From assembly GCA_017620315.1 (NCBI GenBank), contig JAFZQQ010000347.1, positions 1 to 7,119 of the forward strand: a stretch of 7,119 nucleotides of DNA. Reading direction: 5' to 3'. The DNA comes from Oscillospiraceae bacterium (GTDB lineage: Bacteria; Bacillota; Clostridia; Oscillospirales; Oscillospiraceae). The notes beneath the pieces were generated by a model, which saw nothing but the letters and a program-made list of their open reading frames with translations, was not told the origin of the DNA and made no database searches. This document shows positions 4,579 to 7,119 of the stretch, one piece after another; position 1 is the stretch's first letter; the number at the start of each line of letters is the position of its first letter. Made by a program: the position numbers and the translations under genes.

Positions 4579-6054
4579 ATGGTACGCCGAATCACATCCG
4601 TACTGCTTGCGCTGGCGCTTATGCTGCCGCCGGCCATACATTCCGCCCGCGCGGCGGACGACGGAGAGCTCTTCACCAAGGTACGCAGCTACACGGAGCA
4701 GTTTGCCGACGTCGAGGAGGACAGCTGGTACTACGACTATGTTGTGCTGGGTTACGAATACGGCCTGTTCGACGGGCGCGGGAGCGGCTTCGCGCCCGAC
4801 GCCGAGATCACTCTCGCAGAGCTTGTCACGCTCTCCGCAAGGCTGAGAGCGGCATACGACCGCGATATTATACCCGCGGCGGCGGGGCGCTGGTATATGC
4901 CCTATGTGAACTATCTCAACTCAAAGGCCGCGCTCGAGCCCTCGCTCGACGGTTTTGACCGCAACGCCTCGCGCGCTCAGCTCGCCGCTGTCTTTGCCGC
5001 CTCGCTGCCCGAGACCTGCTATGACGGGCGGAATACCGGTCTTGTCGAGGCGGCGTATGCCTCCGGGCTGTTCATAACCGACGTCGGTGAGAACACGCCG
5101 TACGCCGCGCAGATCCTCAAGCTGTATGATTGGGGGCTGCTGGGCGGCGTCGACCGCAGCGGCAGCTATCTCCCCGACAAGACGACCACCCGCGCCGAGA
5201 CCGCCGCGATAGTAATGCGTATCGTGCTCCCCGCTCTGCGTCTCACGCTGGACTGGAGCGTGCCGGCCGCGCCGCCTGCCGCAGACAGCCTTGCGGCGCT
5301 GGAGACCGATCCCGGCGCCGCGAACACCGCCCCCGCCTTTGATGACAAAGCCTCGATAGACGCGCTCGTGCGCTCGATGCTCTCGCGCGGAGAGTACACG
5401 ATAGAGCTGAGTTATCCCTCGCCGATAACAAAATCCGAAGCAAGTGCGCTTGCCCTCGCCTTTTCAGGCGGGGTCAAACGCTATTGTGAGCAAATGTACA
5501 ACTCCGTCGAATGCCAGTACTACCTCAACAACGGGCGTGTGATATTGTTCTTCTACGCCTCCTGCTGTATGCCGCAGGGGACCTCCGACGATCCGCAGGC
5601 GCGGGAGAACGCCGTGCAGACGCTGGCGGAATACCGCGACGCGGCCTTCGCGCGCGCGCTTGAGATACGCGAGGAGCTTTGGAGCTCCGGCGCGCTCAAC
5701 GCGGGGATGAGCCAGCGCGAGATAGCAAGGGTCTATTACAAGTGGCTCTGCGACCATTGCGTGTATGACAAGGTCGGCGCCCAGAGCAATGATTCGATAA
5801 GCCATATCGCCTACAGCGCGCTGATCAACGGAAGCGCCGTCTGCGACGGCTACACCGGCGCGTACAACCTCTTTTTGAGGCTTGAGGGCATAGACTGCCA
5901 CGCCGTGACCAACAATACCCATATCTGGACGGTGGCGATCCTCGACGGCGTCGAATACCACATCGACGTCACCTGGGGCGACCAGAACAGCTATATCGAA
6001 TGGGACTATTTCGCCATGGATGCCGCAAGGTCGGAAAGCATACACAAACAGTAA
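4579..6054 (+). CDS. secreted SLH-domain protein with C-terminal transglutaminase-like domain
   Basis: This 491-residue protein starts at the ATG at 4579, after a strong AAGGAGG nine bases away and 34 bases past the LCP stop codon. A signal peptide (RR, then a leucine/alanine core, cleaved after S-A-R-A near residue 25) sends it out of the cell. Three S-layer homology units follow: about 42-90, 100-143 and 170-216. They would hold the protein on secondary wall polymer. Only the third has the canonical TRAE (204-207); the first has TLAE and the second SRAQ. After an Ala/Pro linker comes a region of unknown function, then a transglutaminase/papain-like domain with a candidate triad C422 (SAVCDGY), H448 (NNTHIW) and D463 (YHIDVTWGD). 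Such domains can cross-link, cleave or modify proteins; the substrate is unknown. The C-terminus ends soon after the triad (IHKQ). Beside an LCP ligase, a role in envelope assembly is a reasonable inference. Confidence 0.92.
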   Translation: MVRRITSVLLALALMLPPAIHSARAADDGELFTKVRSYTEQFADVEEDSWYYDYVVLGYEYGLFDGRGSGFAPDAEITLAELVTLSARLRAAYDRDIIPAAAGRWYMPYVNYLNSKAALEPSLDGFDRNASRAQLAAVFAASLPETCYDGRNTGLVEAAYASGLFITDVGENTPYAAQILKLYDWGLLGGVDRSGSYLPDKTTTRAETAAIVMRIVLPALRLTLDWSVPAAPPAADSLAALETDPGAANTAPAFDDKASIDALVRSMLSRGEYTIELSYPSPITKSEASALALAFSGGVKRYCEQMYNSVECQYYLNNGRVILFFYASCCMPQGTSDDPQARENAVQTLAEYRDAAFARALEIREELWSSGALNAGMSQREIARVYYKWLCDHCVYDKVGAQSNDSISHIAYSALINGSAVCDGYTGAYNLFLRLEGIDCHAVTNNTHIWTVAILDGVEYHIDVTWGDQNSYIEWDYFAMDAARSESIHKQ

Positions 6055-6067
6055 AGCGAAAAACACG

Positions 6068-6099
6068 CCCTCCGCGGGAACACGCATTCCTGCGGAGGG
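6068..6099. terminator. bidirectional intrinsic terminator between convergent operons
   Basis: Thirteen-base arms (CCCTCCGCGGGAA 6068-6080 and TTCCTGCGGAGGG 6087-6099) pair around a six-base loop with one wobble or mismatch. On the plus strand TCATTTATTT follows. On the minus strand CGTGTTTTTCG follows, a better U-run. The hairpin begins 13 bases after the SLH gene and directly abuts the stop codon of the minus-strand peptidase, so it serves both. Confidence 0.85.
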
Positions 6100-6732
6100 T
6101 CATTTATTTCGCGTGATATACAAAAGGCTGGTGAGCAGTGTTCCGTTTTCTCTTCTGTACCGCTCATAGTCGCCGCGGGATATATACAGCTCCTGTCCCC
6201 ACGAGGAAACGCGCATCCACTCGTCGTCAAGCCCGGTGACGGTCAGGAAGTGACCGCGCGTACGCGTCGCCTCAAAGCAGCTGTTTTCTGTTCTCCTGTA
6301 GAGCGGAAGCGTCTCCTTTCCCCAGACGATGGGAAAGTTCGGGCCGATCGCAACGATTGCCGGGATGTTCCTCTCAAGCTGCCCGGCAAGCCTGTCCCAA
6401 AACAGGGATGATGCGGCGCTCCAGCGCGACGTATAGGGGAGCCCTTCGCGCAGCAGACACAGATTCATCCCGATCGCCAGTCTCAGTCCGTCGATGCCTC
6501 TGTAGGGAATGAGCGGGAAATAACGCCTGATCGAGTTTACATAATTCAAATATTCCTCCCGCGTCAGCTCCCTTCTTCCGGTGAGGAAGAGCAAGGTGTC
6601 CGCGCAGGCTATCACTCCGCAGCCGCAGGCGCGGAAGCTGGCTCCCGGGAACCAGTTCTGGCTCCCGCCGAAGGACGGGGTGCCGTCCCCGATATGGACG
6701 CGGGGATAGCTCCCGGCAAGCTCAAGCTTCAT
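6100..6732 (-). CDS. putative papain/C39-like cysteine peptidase, cytoplasmic
   Basis: This complete 210-residue protein looks like a papain-fold cysteine peptidase of the C39-like type, though overall similarity is not strong. The N-terminal part has GGSQNWFP (22-29), where Q25 could form the oxyanion hole, then FRACGCGVIACAD (33-45), where C36 or C38 would be the nucleophile at the start of a helix. The C-terminal part has TRGHFLTVTGLD, with H161 the likely catalytic His, then VSSWG (175-179). The last motif resembles the NSWG of papain but with Ser for Asn. There is no signal peptide or membrane segment, so it should act inside the cell unless exported another way. The ATG (6730-6732) lies inside the end of the kinase gene with an 11-base overlap and only a weak AGG before it, which suggests coupled translation. 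The substrate is unknown. It could also be an inactive or non-proteolytic relative. Confidence 0.72.
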   Translation of the reverse strand: MKLELAGSYPRVHIGDGTPSFGGSQNWFPGASFRACGCGVIACADTLLFLTGRRELTREEYLNYVNSIRRYFPLIPYRGIDGLRLAIGMNLCLLREGLPYTSRWSAASSLFWDRLAGQLERNIPAIVAIGPNFPIVWGKETLPLYRRTENSCFEATRTRGHFLTVTGLDDEWMRVSSWGQELYISRGDYERYRRENGTLLTSLLYITRNK

Positions 6733-7119
6733 CCTGAGCGCGCCTCAACACCGCGTCGCCGGAGAGCGCGGGACTGATCGAGTCCGCGCTTTCGATTGTG
6801 ATCGCCGCAGCCGCGGCGCCTATGGCGGCAGTCTTTGAAAGGTTCTCGCCCCTCTGGTACGACCAGGCTATCGCCGCCATCAGCGCGTCTCCCGCTCCGG
6901 TGACATTGACGACCTTAGCCTCGGGCGCGGGCTGCCAGACCGTCTCGTCGTCCGCGGCGGCGAGGAAGCCCTCCTTGCCAAGCGATATGAACACGCGCTG
7001 AACGCCGAGGTCTATGAGCCGGCGCGCCGCGCGCCGCGCGCTGTTGCGGTCGACGATGGGTATGCCGGAGAGCAGCTCCGCCTCAAGCCCGCTGGGCTTG
7101 AGGGGGTGTATGCGCGGCA
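6722..7119 (-). CDS. PfkB-family carbohydrate/nucleoside kinase, C-terminal part (5' end outside window), pseudouridine-kinase-like
   Basis: The frame is open to the right edge, so the gene begins beyond the window; the GTG at 6992-6994 is internal. About 130 C-terminal residues are visible. They begin RIHPLKPSGLEAELLSG, the PfkB KPN..E region, and continue through LGVQRVFISLGKEGFL to the ATP/active-site signature VVNVTGAGDALMAA (D of GAGDA is the catalytic base). After that comes an Ala-rich helix and the end TIESADSISPALSG. PfkB enzymes transfer phosphate from ATP to a sugar or nucleoside hydroxyl. The IHxLKPxxxEAExLSG and VFISLGxxG wording is closest, from memory, to pseudouridine kinase (PsuK/YeiC) and nucleoside kinases. 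If so, the gene for pseudouridine-5'-phosphate glycosidase might lie nearby, outside the window. The gene overlaps the peptidase start by 11 bases. The PfkB family is certain; the substrate is a suggestion. Confidence 0.9.
   Translation of the reverse strand, partial: PRIHPLKPSGLEAELLSGIPIVDRNSARRAARRLIDLGVQRVFISLGKEGFLAAADDETVWQPAPEAKVVNVTGAGDALMAAIAWSYQRGENLSKTAAIGAAAAAITIESADSISPALSGDAVLRRAQDEA

Noticed and set aside
3552..4679. Minus-strand 375-codon frame antisense to the LCP gene
   Set aside because: It spans the LCP gene and the start of the SLH gene, is Arg/Ala/Val-rich low-quality protein, and has no domain; the LCP motifs on the plus strand are unambiguous.
5464..6087. Minus-strand 207-codon frame antisense to the transglutaminase domain
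   Set aside because: The plus strand carries a full catalytic triad; this frame has no motif and starts in the antisense of the terminator.

Overview
The window looks like chromosomal DNA of a GC-rich, endospore-forming member of the Bacillota, class Clostridia. The best evidence is a full-length gene for SpoIIID, the mother-cell sporulation regulator. Strong GGAGG-type ribosome binding sites, an SLH-domain surface protein and a UPF0339/DUF1508 protein fit the same picture. I see no rRNA, tRNA, CRISPR array, insertion sequence or phage gene. Every gene is compact and intact except the two cut by the window edges.

Layout from left to right. (1) Positions 1-1085, plus strand: the C-terminal part of tex (YqgF-like end, helix-hairpin-helix region, S1 domain). 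(2) Positions 1086-1395: an AT-rich gap with no convincing gene, several hairpins and a possible promoter, ending in a strong hairpin terminator at 1396-1431. (3) A minus-strand block, read right to left from about 3130 to 1436: a two-repeat UPF0339/DUF1508 protein, a terminator-like hairpin, a sugar-phosphate nucleotidyltransferase, another hairpin, and a small uncharacterised protein that probably starts at a TTG. (4) Positions 3268-6054, plus strand: spoIIID, a LytR-CpsA-Psr (LCP) wall-polysaccharide ligase, and a secreted protein with three SLH repeats and a transglutaminase-like domain. The gaps are tight enough for one operon. A bidirectional terminator at 6068-6099 closes it. (5) Positions 7119-6100, minus strand: the C-terminal end of a PfkB-family kinase (most like pseudouridine or nucleoside kinases), overlapping by 11 bases a cytoplasmic papain/C39-like cysteine peptidase.

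How the genes may work together. The plus-strand trio is the most suggestive part. A possible sigma-E-type promoter precedes spoIIID. If transcription continues through, an LCP ligase and an SLH/transglutaminase protein would be made in the mother cell alongside the regulator, coupling sporulation to envelope remodelling. The kinase-peptidase overlap implies coupled translation of two proteins with no obvious biochemical link. I found no strong case for an entirely new system. The best leads are the SpoIIID-linked surface genes, the small protein with its start site in a hairpin, the kinase-peptidase pair, and a possible small RNA after tex.
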